From Planctomycetota bacterium (GTDB lineage: Bacteria > Planctomycetota > GCA-002687715 > DRQF01): a stretch of DNA of 64,000 bases. Where the stretch lies: NCBI GenBank assembly GCA_020639295.1, contig JACKGY010000005.1, forward strand, positions 372,001 through 436,000. Reading direction: 5' to 3'. The notes under the pieces were generated by a model. It was not told where the DNA came from. It saw only the letters and a program-made list of their open reading frames with translations, and ran no database searches. The position numbers were made by a program, and so were the translations under genes. Positions 8,575 through 17,588 of the stretch are shown one piece after another. How positions within the stretch are numbered: position 1 is the first letter of the stretch; each line of letters starts with the position of its first letter.

Positions 8575-9768
8575 TCAACGCGGCAGCGGCTCGAGTCCGC
8601 AATGGGAGAGCATCCTGTTCGCGACCATGTCGTTGATCGGAAACAGACCGGACCTCGTCGCCGCATCCCGCCCTTCCTGCCCCAGGAGCCAACGGACGAA
8701 AGCGGCGCGCTCGTCGTCGAGGGCCTCGCCGGGCCGAAGATCCAGGTAGAGGAAGAGAGGACGGGCCAGCGGGTAGCTTCCGTCGTAGGCTCGCTCGGCT
8801 CCGGGTGCCACCGGCTCGTCACCGGTTCGGCGCGCCAGGGGCAGGGCCCGGACGCTGGCCTCCGCGAACGAGAGCGACGCGTAGCCGATGCCGAAGGCCT
8901 CTTGGCCGATGGCCCTGACGACGCCGCCCGGCGAGCCCTCGGTGATCCCCTCGCGGTAGTCTCCCTTGCCGAGCACGGCGCTACGGAAGAACCCGAAGTC
9001 ACCGGAATGGGCCGACCGGCCGAAGAGCTTGATCTCCCGGCCACGGAATGCCGGCTCGTCGAGACCGAGCTGATCCCAACGGGTCAGCGGCTCCGGGTGA
9101 TTCATCTTCCGCGTGGTCGAGAAGATCGCGTCGAGTTGCGGCAGGTCCAGGGAGCGCAGGGGGTTCCCGATGGGGACGTAGACGGCCAGCAGGTCGATCG
9201 CGACGACGATGGCCGTCGGCCGGTAACCATGGACCCTCTCGAACTCACTCGTCTCCGCGTCGGCCATCCGCCGGGACATGGCCGCGAACTGGGCCACTCC
9301 CTCCGTGAGTGCCGGTGGCCCGAGAACGGAGCCTCTCATCGAGCTCGACACCGAGACTCCCGGATGGGCCTTCTGGAAACCCTCGATGGCGAGTCCGAGG
9401 AAACCGGCCATCGTTTCCGATCCGACGATGTTCAGGACACCGTCGAGATCGGCAGGCGGGTCGGTTCGCTCGGGCTCGGGCTCCGGTTCCGGAGGTCGCT
9501 CGAGGCTGAAGGCCCGAGCCGGCTCGATCGGCGCCTCCTCCTCGGCTTCGGGATCGGATCTCACGAGGGGCGCGGTTGGCGGGGCGACCGGGGGATCGAT
9601 CGCGACCGGCCCGGCCGCTGTCGGGGTCTCGGACTCGACCGCCGAGGCGCGGGCCAGGATGCCGGTGTGCCGCTCGACCCGGGGTCGCAGGGCCAGGCCG
9701 ACCAGGATCAGGCAGACGAGGCCGAGCAAGCCGATCAGGACCCGGACCCGGGTTGGCGGTTCCTTCAT
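8575..9768 (-). CDS. pstS: Membrane-anchored PstS-like phosphate-binding protein
   Basis: The product has 397 residues. An N-terminal membrane helix (VLIGLLGLVCLILVGLAL) has no clear cleavage site, so the protein is likely tethered. A Pro/Glu-rich linker spans about residues 45-103, then a periplasmic binding protein fold runs to the end. It is clearly paralogous to the PstS encoded at 30367-31335: VGSETM against VGSDTM, PPALTEGVAQFAAMSR against PPALIEGVSTFGPMSR, and LFGRSAHSGDFGFF against LYGRNAASGTYGFF. The binding loop differs (RGSVLGPP instead of KGSSTAPP), so ligand affinity may differ. It is the last gene of the phoB-phoR-phoU cluster, which suggests a phosphate-sensing or scavenging role. 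Confidence 0.82.
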   Translation of the reverse strand: MKEPPTRVRVLIGLLGLVCLILVGLALRPRVERHTGILARASAVESETPTAAGPVAIDPPVAPPTAPLVRSDPEAEEEAPIEPARAFSLERPPEPEPEPERTDPPADLDGVLNIVGSETMAGFLGLAIEGFQKAHPGVSVSSSMRGSVLGPPALTEGVAQFAAMSRRMADAETSEFERVHGYRPTAIVVAIDLLAVYVPIGNPLRSLDLPQLDAIFSTTRKMNHPEPLTRWDQLGLDEPAFRGREIKLFGRSAHSGDFGFFRSAVLGKGDYREGITEGSPGGVVRAIGQEAFGIGYASLSFAEASVRALPLARRTGDEPVAPGAERAYDGSYPLARPLFLYLDLRPGEALDDERAAFVRWLLGQEGRDAATRSGLFPINDMVANRMLSHCGLEPLPR

Positions 9769-9820
9769 GCCCTGCCTCCTCTCGCCGCCCGACCGAGGTC
9801 GGCCCGGCGGCGGAACCGGG

Positions 9821-10480
9821 TCAGATGGCGTCGCGGTGCCGGACGACCTCGCCCTTCACCATGAAGATGACGTCCTCGGCGATGTTGGTGGCGAGATCGG
9901 CGATGCGCTCCAGATGGCGCGAGGCCGAAAGCCAGAGGGTCGCGCGGCGGACGCAGTCCTTGTCCTGGCGCATGACGTCCTCCATCGCCCCGAACATCTC
10001 GCGGTGGATGCGATCGACCCGACCGTCGGCGGTCCAGACCCGACGGGCGATGGCGACGTCCTGGCGGACGAGGCTCTCGAGGCAATCGTGGACCATCGAC
10101 CGCACGGTCGTGCACATGTCGGCGAAATCGACCTGGAAGCCCAGCGGGACGTCATCGGCGAGATCGATCGCCCGGGCGCCGATGTTGACCGCCAGATCCC
10201 CGACGCGCTCGAGGTCGTTGTTGACCTTGAGGACCGTGATGATGAAACGCAGGTCGGCGGCCACCGGCTGGTGGAGGGCCAGGAGCTTCATCGCCTCCTC
10301 CTCCACCTTGACCTCCATCGCGTCGATCCGGTCGTCGCCCTCGATCACCTCGCGGGCCAGATCGGCGTTGCGATCGAGCAGGGAGGCGATCGCCTTGTCG
10401 GTCGACTCCTCGACCAGGGAACCGAGATAGAGGAGGTGTTCCTTGAGGTGTTCCAGATCGCGCAGAAGGTGGACTGCCAT
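9821..10480 (-). CDS. phoU: Phosphate signalling regulator PhoU
   Basis: The product has 219 residues, the usual length, made of two homologous three-helix PhoU domains (about 10-100 and 115-205). Acidic metal-binding motifs are visible in both (DRIDAMEVKVEEEAMKL and GRVDRIHREMFGAME). In the family PhoU couples the PstSCAB transporter to the PhoR kinase and keeps it off when phosphate is ample; it also limits uptake. Its place between phoR and a pstS paralogue, all on one strand with gaps of about 50 bases, supports a single Pho operon. Confidence 0.93.
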   Translation of the reverse strand: MAVHLLRDLEHLKEHLLYLGSLVEESTDKAIASLLDRNADLAREVIEGDDRIDAMEVKVEEEAMKLLALHQPVAADLRFIITVLKVNNDLERVGDLAVNIGARAIDLADDVPLGFQVDFADMCTTVRSMVHDCLESLVRQDVAIARRVWTADGRVDRIHREMFGAMEDVMRQDKDCVRRATLWLSASRHLERIADLATNIAEDVIFMVKGEVVRHRDAI

Positions 10481-10535
10481 GTTCGTTCCTATCTCTCGCA
10501 GGGCTCTTCGGACGTCGCGAAGACCATCATAGCGG

Positions 10536-12289
10536 TCAGTCGATCAGGGGAAAACGGACCGTGAAGGTGGAACCCTTGCCCAGCTCGCTGTCGAGCCGGA
10601 TCGTCCCCCGGTGGGCCTGGACGCAGTTCTTCACGATCGCCAGGCCGAGGCCGGTTCCGCCCTGAGACCGGGACCGGGCCCCATCCACCCGATAGAAGCG
10701 CTCGAAGATCCGCTCCTGATGTTCCTTGGCGATGCCGATGCCGTTGTCCTGGACGGTCAGCCGTGCTTCCCGGCCGTCCGCGACCAGGTGGACCCGGACC
10801 TCGCCGCCGGAACGGGTGTAGTTGACCCCGTTGGTCACGAGGTTGTCGATCACCGAGCGCAGCGAGCGGCGGTCACCCCGGATCTTGATCCGGCCCGGCT
10901 CGGTCTCGGAACAGAGCTTGACCTCGCGGCGCGCGGCCGACTCGACCAGCTGCGCCACCGACTCGCGGACGATGGCCCCCAGATCGAGGACCTCGTGTTC
11001 CATGGCGTCGCTGCTGCTCTGGATACGCGACAGCTCCAGGACGTCGTTGATCAGCGAGTTGAGCCGGCGAGCGTTCTCGATGATCCGTTCCACGAAGCGC
11101 TTGCGGACCCCCTCGGGCATGGCCGCGTCGTCGAGGATGGTCTCGGCCGCGCCCTGGATGGCGGTGAGCGGCGTCTTCAGCTCGTGGGAGACGTTGGCCA
11201 CGAAGTCGCGGCGCATGTTCTCGAGCCGGCGCACGCGGGTGACGTCGTGCATCACGCAGACGGCGCCCTGGACCTTGCGCTCGTCGTCGCGCAGGGGGGC
11301 GATGTGGACGGCCAGGACCTTGTTGCTGCCCACCGGACAGATCTCGCGGGACACGCTCCGGTTCTCCCGGGTGGCCTCGTCGATGCCGTCGCGAAGCTCC
11401 GCCGAACGGGTCAACTCGCTGAGCAGCTTCGAAGTCGAGAGGTCGAACTCGACGCCGAGGAGCGCCTTGGCTTGCTCGTTCATCAGGATCACCTTGTGTC
11501 TCAGATCGACCGCGACGAGCCCTTCCACCATGCTGGCCAGGATCGTCTCCAGGTTCTTCTGCCCCCTCATGCCGGTCTTGATGCGCGCGGTCAGGTCCTG
11601 GCCCAGGCGGTCGAGATTCTCGGCGAGACGCCGGTACTCGTCGGGCTGCCAGGAGGGCGCCTGGCGCTCGTAGTCGCCCTCGACCAGGAGCTGGGTGTGT
11701 TCGGCGAGGAGTTCCACCGGCCGGCTGTCACGTCTCACGAGGATGCGGAACAGACCGAGCCCCACCCCGCCGACGAGGAGAAAGGCGACGACCAGGCCAC
11801 CGGCCGCCCGATCGCGCTCCTGCTCGATCTCGCGCAAGGGGATCGCCGCATGCAGGAAGCCGATGATCCGCCCCTCGTGTTCCAACCGCTGCGCCACGAA
11901 CAGCGTGGCCGGCTCACGGCGAACGAGCCGGTGACCGGTGCCCTCGTGGCGGGCCTGTTCCAGTTCGGTGTCGGTGATCGGCAGACCCTGTTCCGCGGCC
12001 GGCAGGACCGGCACGCCGTGAGGGTCGAGCAGCCGATAGTAGGCGCTGACCCCCTTGCGCGACTGCCGGCCGAACCAGGCCTCGGCTCCCTGGGTCTCGA
12101 TCCGCGGCCCGCGGGGATCGATCTCCAGCAGGCCGGCGAGGAGGCGGAGCCTGCCCAGGCCCTCGGCCCTGGCGGTGTCGATCGAGTAGGTCTCGAGGAC
12201 ACGGCGGGCGAGGAACCAGAACACGAGCATCGCCAGGACGAACAGCAGTCCATGAACGATGAACCTGCGCGTGGACAGCCGGGATCCGG

Positions 12290-12293
<4 letters not shown>
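10536..12293 (-). CDS. phoR: PhoR-type sensor histidine kinase
   Basis: The product has 585 residues. The order is: membrane helix (about 12-34), extracytoplasmic segment, second helix (about 164-185), HAMP linker, PAS domain (about 245-345), HisKA with the phospho-acceptor His in FVANVSHELKTPLTAIQG, and HATPase with N box (DNLVTNGVNYT), G1 (DNGIGIAKEHQERIFERFY) and G2 (GGTGLGLAIVK). Unlike E. coli PhoR it has a sizeable periplasmic domain. It overlaps phoB by 4 bases, so the two are co-translated. It should phosphorylate PhoB on phosphate limitation; identity rests on architecture plus the phoB/phoU neighbours. Confidence 0.9.
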
Positions 12294-12994
<701 letters not shown>

Positions 12995-13028
12995 CGAACT
13001 TGGATCCTCTTTTTAGGGATTCTCAACG

Positions 13029-13061
13029 CCCATCGTGAGCAGCCGGTAAAGACGAGATGAA
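13029..13061 (-). promoter_or_regulatory. Predicted Pho box upstream of phoB
   Basis: Read on the minus strand, three consecutive 11-mers begin TTCAT, TTTAC and CTCAC (TTCATCTCGTC, TTTACCGGCTG, CTCACGATGGG). The 11-bp period and T/C-T-C/T-A-C/T core resemble known PhoB/PhoP direct repeats. A GAGAAT hexamer a few bases downstream could be the -10. Confidence 0.5.
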
Positions 13062-13164
13062 ATAGCCCCATAGGGCCCTTCGCTCCTCCCCTCGATCTCG
13101 CCTCCCGGGGTCGAGGAGACCCGGAGGATCGCCTCCGTTCCCGGGACGAGGCCATCATGAAGAA

Positions 13165-13197
13165 GGCCGCGGTCTCCCGGGAGGGAAAACCGCGGCC
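13165..13197 (-). terminator. Terminator of the proximal porin gene
   Basis: GGCCGCGGT and ACCGCGGCC form a perfect 9-bp stem around a 15-base loop. On the minus strand it lies about 20 bases after the porin stop codon and is followed by TTCTTC. Confidence 0.55.
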
Positions 13198-13219
13198 GTC
13201 GATGAAATTCACGCGTGGA

Positions 13220-14632
13220 TCAGAAGTCGACCTGGAAGCGGAAGCCGAACCAGTGCGACGTGCCGTCCGCCAGTCCGTCCTGCGTGTCCGAGTAGACGTA
13301 GTTGAAGCGGACCATGGCGTTCGGGTTCAGGTGCCAGTTGACACCCGCGGTGATGTCCCAGGTCTCGCCACCGGTCACGGCCTCGTCCTCGAGATCGAGA
13401 TAGCCGAGACGGAGGAAGAGCTCCCAGGCGCCCGAGCCTTCGTCGCCGAAGTTGTGCATCGGGCTCACCCGGCTGAACACGGCCTCGCTCTTCTTGTAGG
13501 GCCGGTACTCGCCGGTCAGGTAGTAGGAGAGCTGGAGGTAGCCGCCCCAGAAGTCGGGATCGCCGGAGACCTCCGAGTCGACCGTGGCATAGAAGAACTC
13601 GGCCTGCGCCGAGAAGGACTCCAGCACCAGGGCGATCTCGACCTGGAAGATCAGGACGTCGTCGGCATCGAGGATGTCACCGGTGCCGTTGTTGGTGTCG
13701 ACCACCCGGCCCTGCGGGGTGTGGATGTTCGGCCGGCTGCGGAAGCGGACCACGCCCTCGTCGGGGTTGCGGTAGTTGAAGGAGGCACCGATCTCGAGCA
13801 GGTTCTTGCCGCCCTCCTCCTCCCAGGCCACGAAGGCCAGGCGGATGACGAAGTTCCACTCGCCATCGTGGCCGATGCCGATGTCGTCATCGAAGGCATC
13901 GCCGGTGTTGTCCGCCTCGCGGTAGACCGAGATCGCCCAGAACAGGCGGTCGTCCTCCATGCAGGTGTCGCGGAACATGATGCCGGTCTGGCGATCGGGC
14001 ACGAAGGCCTCGACCACGGGCGCCCGCTCCATGCCGACCAGGTAGGTGGCCGAGGTCAGGAGATCGAGGCTCATCGGCTGCTTGTACTGGCCGATGAAGA
14101 TGTTGCCGACGACCGGAACCTTCTTCAGGCCGACGTAGACGTCGCGCCAGTTGGCGACGCCGGAACCGGCGAAGTCGTACTGGGCCTTGAAGAACACGTT
14201 CGAGTAGATCGTACCGGAGATGAAGACGCGCTCGCGACGGGCCTCGATGTAGTCACCGATCGGGCCGTAGCTGCGCTCGAAGTCGTCGTCCTCGGCGCCG
14301 AAGACGAAGTCGTACTGGACGCGGCCACCGATCTTGATGTCGAAGGCCTTGTCCTCGGAGGCGTGGCGCGTGGTGTTCGACCAGGCGACCTTGAGCTCGT
14401 TGCCGGCATAGGCGTTGCCGGTCGCCATCGAGTTGATCTCGGCCTCCAGGGCGGACGCCGGATTGTCGGCGCGCTCGGCCTCGAGTTCGCCGACCCGGGC
14501 CTCGAGGGCCGCGACCTTCTTCAGGAGGGCATCGACGTCCGTCTGCCCGTTCTGGGCCATGACGGGAAAAGCGGCCAGCGCCAGGGCGACGAGCCCCAGC
14601 AGCAGCCCGCGCGGGCCATGGGTTCTGTTCAT
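13220..14632 (-). CDS. OprP/OprO-like phosphate-selective porin (copy 1)
   Basis: The start is ATG 14632 (MNRTHGPRG), preceded by AGGGGAG; the longer frame adds an implausible head. The product has 470 residues. A signal peptide ending FPVMAQ is followed by a short heptad coiled coil (DALLKKVAALEARVGELEAE), typical of Porin_O_P proteins, then beta strands with DIKIGGRVQYDFVFG and GTIYSNVFFKAQYDF, and a C-terminal aromatic strand ending SHWFGFRFQVDF for outer-membrane insertion. These trimeric porins admit phosphate or polyphosphate. It is a tandem paralogue of the gene at 14807 with long near-identical stretches. No Pho box is seen directly upstream, and a terminator separates it from copy 2. 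Confidence 0.87.
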   Translation of the reverse strand: MNRTHGPRGLLLGLVALALAAFPVMAQNGQTDVDALLKKVAALEARVGELEAERADNPASALEAEINSMATGNAYAGNELKVAWSNTTRHASEDKAFDIKIGGRVQYDFVFGAEDDDFERSYGPIGDYIEARRERVFISGTIYSNVFFKAQYDFAGSGVANWRDVYVGLKKVPVVGNIFIGQYKQPMSLDLLTSATYLVGMERAPVVEAFVPDRQTGIMFRDTCMEDDRLFWAISVYREADNTGDAFDDDIGIGHDGEWNFVIRLAFVAWEEEGGKNLLEIGASFNYRNPDEGVVRFRSRPNIHTPQGRVVDTNNGTGDILDADDVLIFQVEIALVLESFSAQAEFFYATVDSEVSGDPDFWGGYLQLSYYLTGEYRPYKKSEAVFSRVSPMHNFGDEGSGAWELFLRLGYLDLEDEAVTGGETWDITAGVNWHLNPNAMVRFNYVYSDTQDGLADGTSHWFGFRFQVDF

Positions 14633-14734
14633 TCTGTTACTCCCCTTTTCATCCGGTCCGGGCGGCACGTCGGGCGGCCGGACCTCGCACCCGGATTATG
14701 TGGTCTCCGACCCGGGCGCGCTCTACCCCCGGCC

Positions 14735-14771
14735 AAAAAAAAAACCGCGGCCCTGAAGGGGGGGCCGCGGT
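14735..14771 (-). terminator. Strong intrinsic terminator after porin copy 2
   Basis: On the minus strand a GC-rich stem (ACCGCGGCC with GGCCGCGGT) starts about 35 bases after the stop codon and is followed by about ten T residues (the A run at 14735-14744 of the plus strand). It should isolate the two porin genes transcriptionally. Confidence 0.8.
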
Positions 14772-14806
14772 CAGCTTCGAGGGAAGCTCTCTCGGGGAGT
14801 CCGAGA

Positions 14807-16216
14807 TCAGAAGTCGATCTGGAACCGGAAGCCGAACCAGTGCGAGACGCCGTCGGCGTTGCCGTCGTCGGAATCCGAGTAGACGTAGTTGAACTTCACC
14901 TGGGTGTTCGGGTTGAGGTACCAGGTGACGCCCGCGGTCACGTCCCAGGCCTGGCCGCCGGTCACGGCCTCGTCCTCGAGGTCGATGTAGGACAGACGGA
15001 GCAGGAGTTCCCAGGCGCCCGAGCCCTCGTCGCCGAAGTTGTGCATCGGCTTCACCCGGCTGAAGGCGGCCTCGGTCTTCTTGTAGGGCCGGTACTCGCC
15101 GGTCAGGAAGTACGAGAGCTGGACGTAGAAGCCCCAGAAGTCGGGGTCGCCCGAGACCTCGGAGTCGACCGTGGTGTAGAAGAACTCGGTCTGGGCCGAG
15201 AAGGACTCCAGGACCAGGGCGATCTCGAGCTGGAAGACCAGGACGTCGTCGGCATCGAGGATGTCACCGGTGCCGGCATTGGTGTCGACGATCCGACCCT
15301 GCGGGGTGTGGATCTCCGGCCGGGTGCGGAAGCGGACCACGCCCTCGTCCGGATTGCGGTAGTTGAAGGAGGCGCCGATCTCGAGCATCCGCTTGCCGCC
15401 TTCCTCCTCCCAGGCCACGAAGGCCAGGCGGATGGCGAAGTTCCACTCGCCGTCATGGCCGATGCCGATGTCGTCGTCGATGGCATCGCCGGTGCTGTCG
15501 GCCTCGCGGTAGACGGAGATCGCCCAGAACAGGCGGTCGTCGTCCATGCAGGTGTCGTGGAACATGATGCCGGTGTGCCGGCTCGGGGCGAAGGCCTCGA
15601 CCGGGAGCGCCCGCTCCATGAAGGAGATGTACTTCGAGGAGGTGATCTCCTCGAGGCTCATGGGCTGCTTGAACTGGCCGACGACGATGTGGCCGACCAC
15701 CGGGACCTTCTTCAGGCCGATGTAGACGTCCTTCCAGACCGCGGCGCCGGTCCCGGCGAAGTCGTACTGGGCCTTGAAGAACACGTTGGAATAGATGGTG
15801 CCCGAGATGAAGAGGCGGGCGCGACGGAACTCGACGTAGTCGCCGACCGGGCCGAAGGAGTTCTCGAAGCTGTCGTCCTCGGTGCCGAAGACGAAGTCGG
15901 TCTGGATGCGGCCGCCGATCTTGATGTCGAAGGCCTTGTCCTCGGAGGTGTGCCGGGTGGTGTTGGCCCAGCTCACGCCCAGATCCTGGCCACCGTAATA
16001 GGCGGCGCCGGTGAGGGCATTGACCTCGCTCTCGAGGGCCGAGGCGGGGTTGGCGGCACGATCGGACTCGAGCTCGCCGATGCGGGCCTCGAGGGCCTTG
16101 ACCTTCTCGAGGAGGGCATCGACCGACTGATCCTGAGCCCGGAGAGCGCCTCCGGTCAGGGCCGCGACGAAGAGCGCGGCCAGGGCCGCGAGGCGCGGCA
16201 AGGTCATCCTTGTCAT
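14807..16216 (-). CDS. OprP/OprO-like phosphate-selective porin (copy 2)
   Basis: The start is ATG 16216 (MTRMTLPRL); an in-frame ATG at 16207 is possible. The product has 469 residues with signal peptide (ALTGGALRAQ), coiled coil (DALLEKVKALEARIGELESD) and the same beta-barrel landmarks as copy 1 (DIKIGGRIQTDFVFG; FWAISVYREAD; final SHWFGFRFQIDF). Most divergence from copy 1 is in the N-terminal 70 residues and a few loops. Only this copy has Pho-box-like repeats upstream (16288-16320), so it is the better candidate for phosphate-starvation induction. Confidence 0.87.
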   Translation of the reverse strand: MTRMTLPRLAALAALFVAALTGGALRAQDQSVDALLEKVKALEARIGELESDRAANPASALESEVNALTGAAYYGGQDLGVSWANTTRHTSEDKAFDIKIGGRIQTDFVFGTEDDSFENSFGPVGDYVEFRRARLFISGTIYSNVFFKAQYDFAGTGAAVWKDVYIGLKKVPVVGHIVVGQFKQPMSLEEITSSKYISFMERALPVEAFAPSRHTGIMFHDTCMDDDRLFWAISVYREADSTGDAIDDDIGIGHDGEWNFAIRLAFVAWEEEGGKRMLEIGASFNYRNPDEGVVRFRTRPEIHTPQGRIVDTNAGTGDILDADDVLVFQLEIALVLESFSAQTEFFYTTVDSEVSGDPDFWGFYVQLSYFLTGEYRPYKKTEAAFSRVKPMHNFGDEGSGAWELLLRLSYIDLEDEAVTGGQAWDVTAGVTWYLNPNTQVKFNYVYSDSDDGNADGVSHWFGFRFQIDF

Positions 16217-16287
16217 GAATCGATCTCTCACGTTTCTCTCGTTCTGGCCGCCCAGACGCAGGCTGGCCGATGTGGAGAAGCTAAGGT

Positions 16288-16320
16288 CGCCACGTGAAGA
16301 TGACGTGAGCGTCGGCTGAA
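16288..16320 (-). promoter_or_regulatory. Predicted Pho box upstream of porin copy 2
   Basis: On the minus strand three 11-mers follow each other: TTCAGCCGACG, CTCACGTCATC, TTCACGTGGCG. Each starts with the core (T/C)TCA(C/G), matching the arrangement upstream of phoB and pstS. Confidence 0.55.
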
Positions 16321-16368
16321 AATGTCGGGGGTGATCGGTGAAGCCCGCCCGCCGGTCCGAACCGTCGT

Positions 16369-16761
16369 TCAGCCGCGATCGACCGAGTGCCCGCCGAAGC
16401 TGTCGGGGAGGAGTTCGGCCAGTTCGACCCGCCGGAAAGCACCCGATGGGTCGCCGAGGTAGACGGTGAGGTCGAGGCCGAACTCGCGCAGGAACTGGCG
16501 GCAGGCCCCGCACATCGAGGCCGCGTCGCGGGTGACCACGGCCAGGGCCTGGAAGCGGCGATGTCCCTGGGCCACGGCCGTGCTGGCGGCCACCCGCTCG
16601 GCGCAGATGGTCAGCCCGTAGCTGGCATTCTCGACGTTGCAGCCGGTCACCAGCTCGCCCGATTCGGTCAGCAGGGCCGCGCCCACGGCATAGTCGCTGT
16701 AGACGCAGTAGGCGCGCTCGCGGGCCGCGATCGCCGCGGCCACCAGTTCTTCCGCCGTCAT
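16369..16761 (-). CDS. cdd: Cytidine deaminase
   Basis: The product has 130 residues, the length of the small homotetrameric class. Zinc-site motifs are intact: the C-A-E catalytic motif (ASYGLTICAERVAAS), which replaces HAE in this class, and the CGAC pair (MCGACRQFLREFG). The substrate pocket motif CNVENASYG is present. It converts cytidine and deoxycytidine to uridine and deoxyuridine. It overlaps the purine nucleoside phosphorylase gene by 4 bases and forms an operon with the nucleoside transporter; its product would feed the uridine phosphorylase encoded at 34686. Confidence 0.93.
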   Translation of the reverse strand: MTAEELVAAAIAARERAYCVYSDYAVGAALLTESGELVTGCNVENASYGLTICAERVAASTAVAQGHRRFQALAVVTRDAASMCGACRQFLREFGLDLTVYLGDPSGAFRRVELAELLPDSFGGHSVDRG

Positions 16762-17588
16762 GACGATTCCTCCGGCAGATCGGCCACGATCGCCCGGACC
16801 AGGGCGGCCAGGCGGGGCCCGACCGCGAGTCCGGCCGCGACCACCTCCTCGTGGTCCAGCGGGGTCGGACTGATGCCCGCGGCCAGGTTCGAGATCACCG
16901 AGAAGGCCAGGACCTCGAGCCCCATGTGCCGGGCGACGATGGCCTCCGGGACGGTCGACATGCCGACCGCGTCGGCGCCGAGGGCCCTGAGCATGCGGAT
17001 CTCGGCCGGGGTCTCGTACTGCGGCCCGGGACAGGAGGCGTAGACGCCGCGGCGCAGGTCGAGTCCCTGCGCTCCGGCCCGGGCGAGCGCCAGCTCGCGC
17101 AGGCGCCGGGAGTAGACCTCGGTCATGTCCGGAAAGCGCGGACCCCAGTCGGCCACGTTCGGACCGCGCAGGGGCGAGTTGCCCTGCAGGTTGAGGTGAT
17201 CCTCGATTAGCATCAGGTCGCCGGGCTGGAACTCCGGCGCGAGGCCGCCGGCGGCGTTGGTGAGGATCAGGGTCCGGACGCCCGCCAGGGCCATCAGCCG
17301 CACCGGCATGACCACCTCGTCGAGCCCGTAGCCCTCGTAGGCATGGATGCGCCCCGAGAGCATCAGCAGCTCCCGTTCGGCGATCTTCCCGGCGAGGAAG
17401 ACGCCCTCGTGGCCGAGGACCGTGCTGGGCGGATAACCGGGCAGCGAGCTGGTGGGAATCCGCCGGGCCTCGACCACCTCGGCGGCGAGGGGCGCGAGGC
17501 CCGAGCCGAGGACGATGCCGATCGCCGGGCGTGAGCCGAGCTGCCGGTTGAGGGCGGCCGAGGCCGCTTCGAGTCGCGCGCGATCCAT
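16758..17588 (-). CDS. punA: Purine nucleoside phosphorylase (trimeric type)
   Basis: The start is ATG 17588, sharing one base with the transporter stop (TGATG). The product has 276 residues. Family landmarks are visible: phosphate-loop VLGSGLAPL, LPGYPPSTVLGHEG, LTNAAGGL, ASCPGPQYETPAEIR, the signature LGADAVGMSTVPE, and the purine-recognition Asn in FSVISNLAAG. It phosphorolyses purine (deoxy)nucleosides to the base and (deoxy)ribose-1-phosphate. Translational coupling with nupC and cdd points to catabolism or salvage of imported nucleosides. Confidence 0.93.
   Translation of the reverse strand: MDRARLEAASAALNRQLGSRPAIGIVLGSGLAPLAAEVVEARRIPTSSLPGYPPSTVLGHEGVFLAGKIAERELLMLSGRIHAYEGYGLDEVVMPVRLMALAGVRTLILTNAAGGLAPEFQPGDLMLIEDHLNLQGNSPLRGPNVADWGPRFPDMTEVYSRRLRELALARAGAQGLDLRRGVYASCPGPQYETPAEIRMLRALGADAVGMSTVPEAIVARHMGLEVLAFSVISNLAAGISPTPLDHEEVVAAGLAVGPRLAALVRAIVADLPEESS

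Noticed and set aside
13157..16297. 1046-codon open frame on the plus strand
   Set aside because: It is antisense to both porin genes, which have signal peptides, terminators and family motifs. Its translation is a low-complexity Val/Asp/Glu/Arg mix and repeats itself because the porins are duplicated; a typical high-GC shadow.
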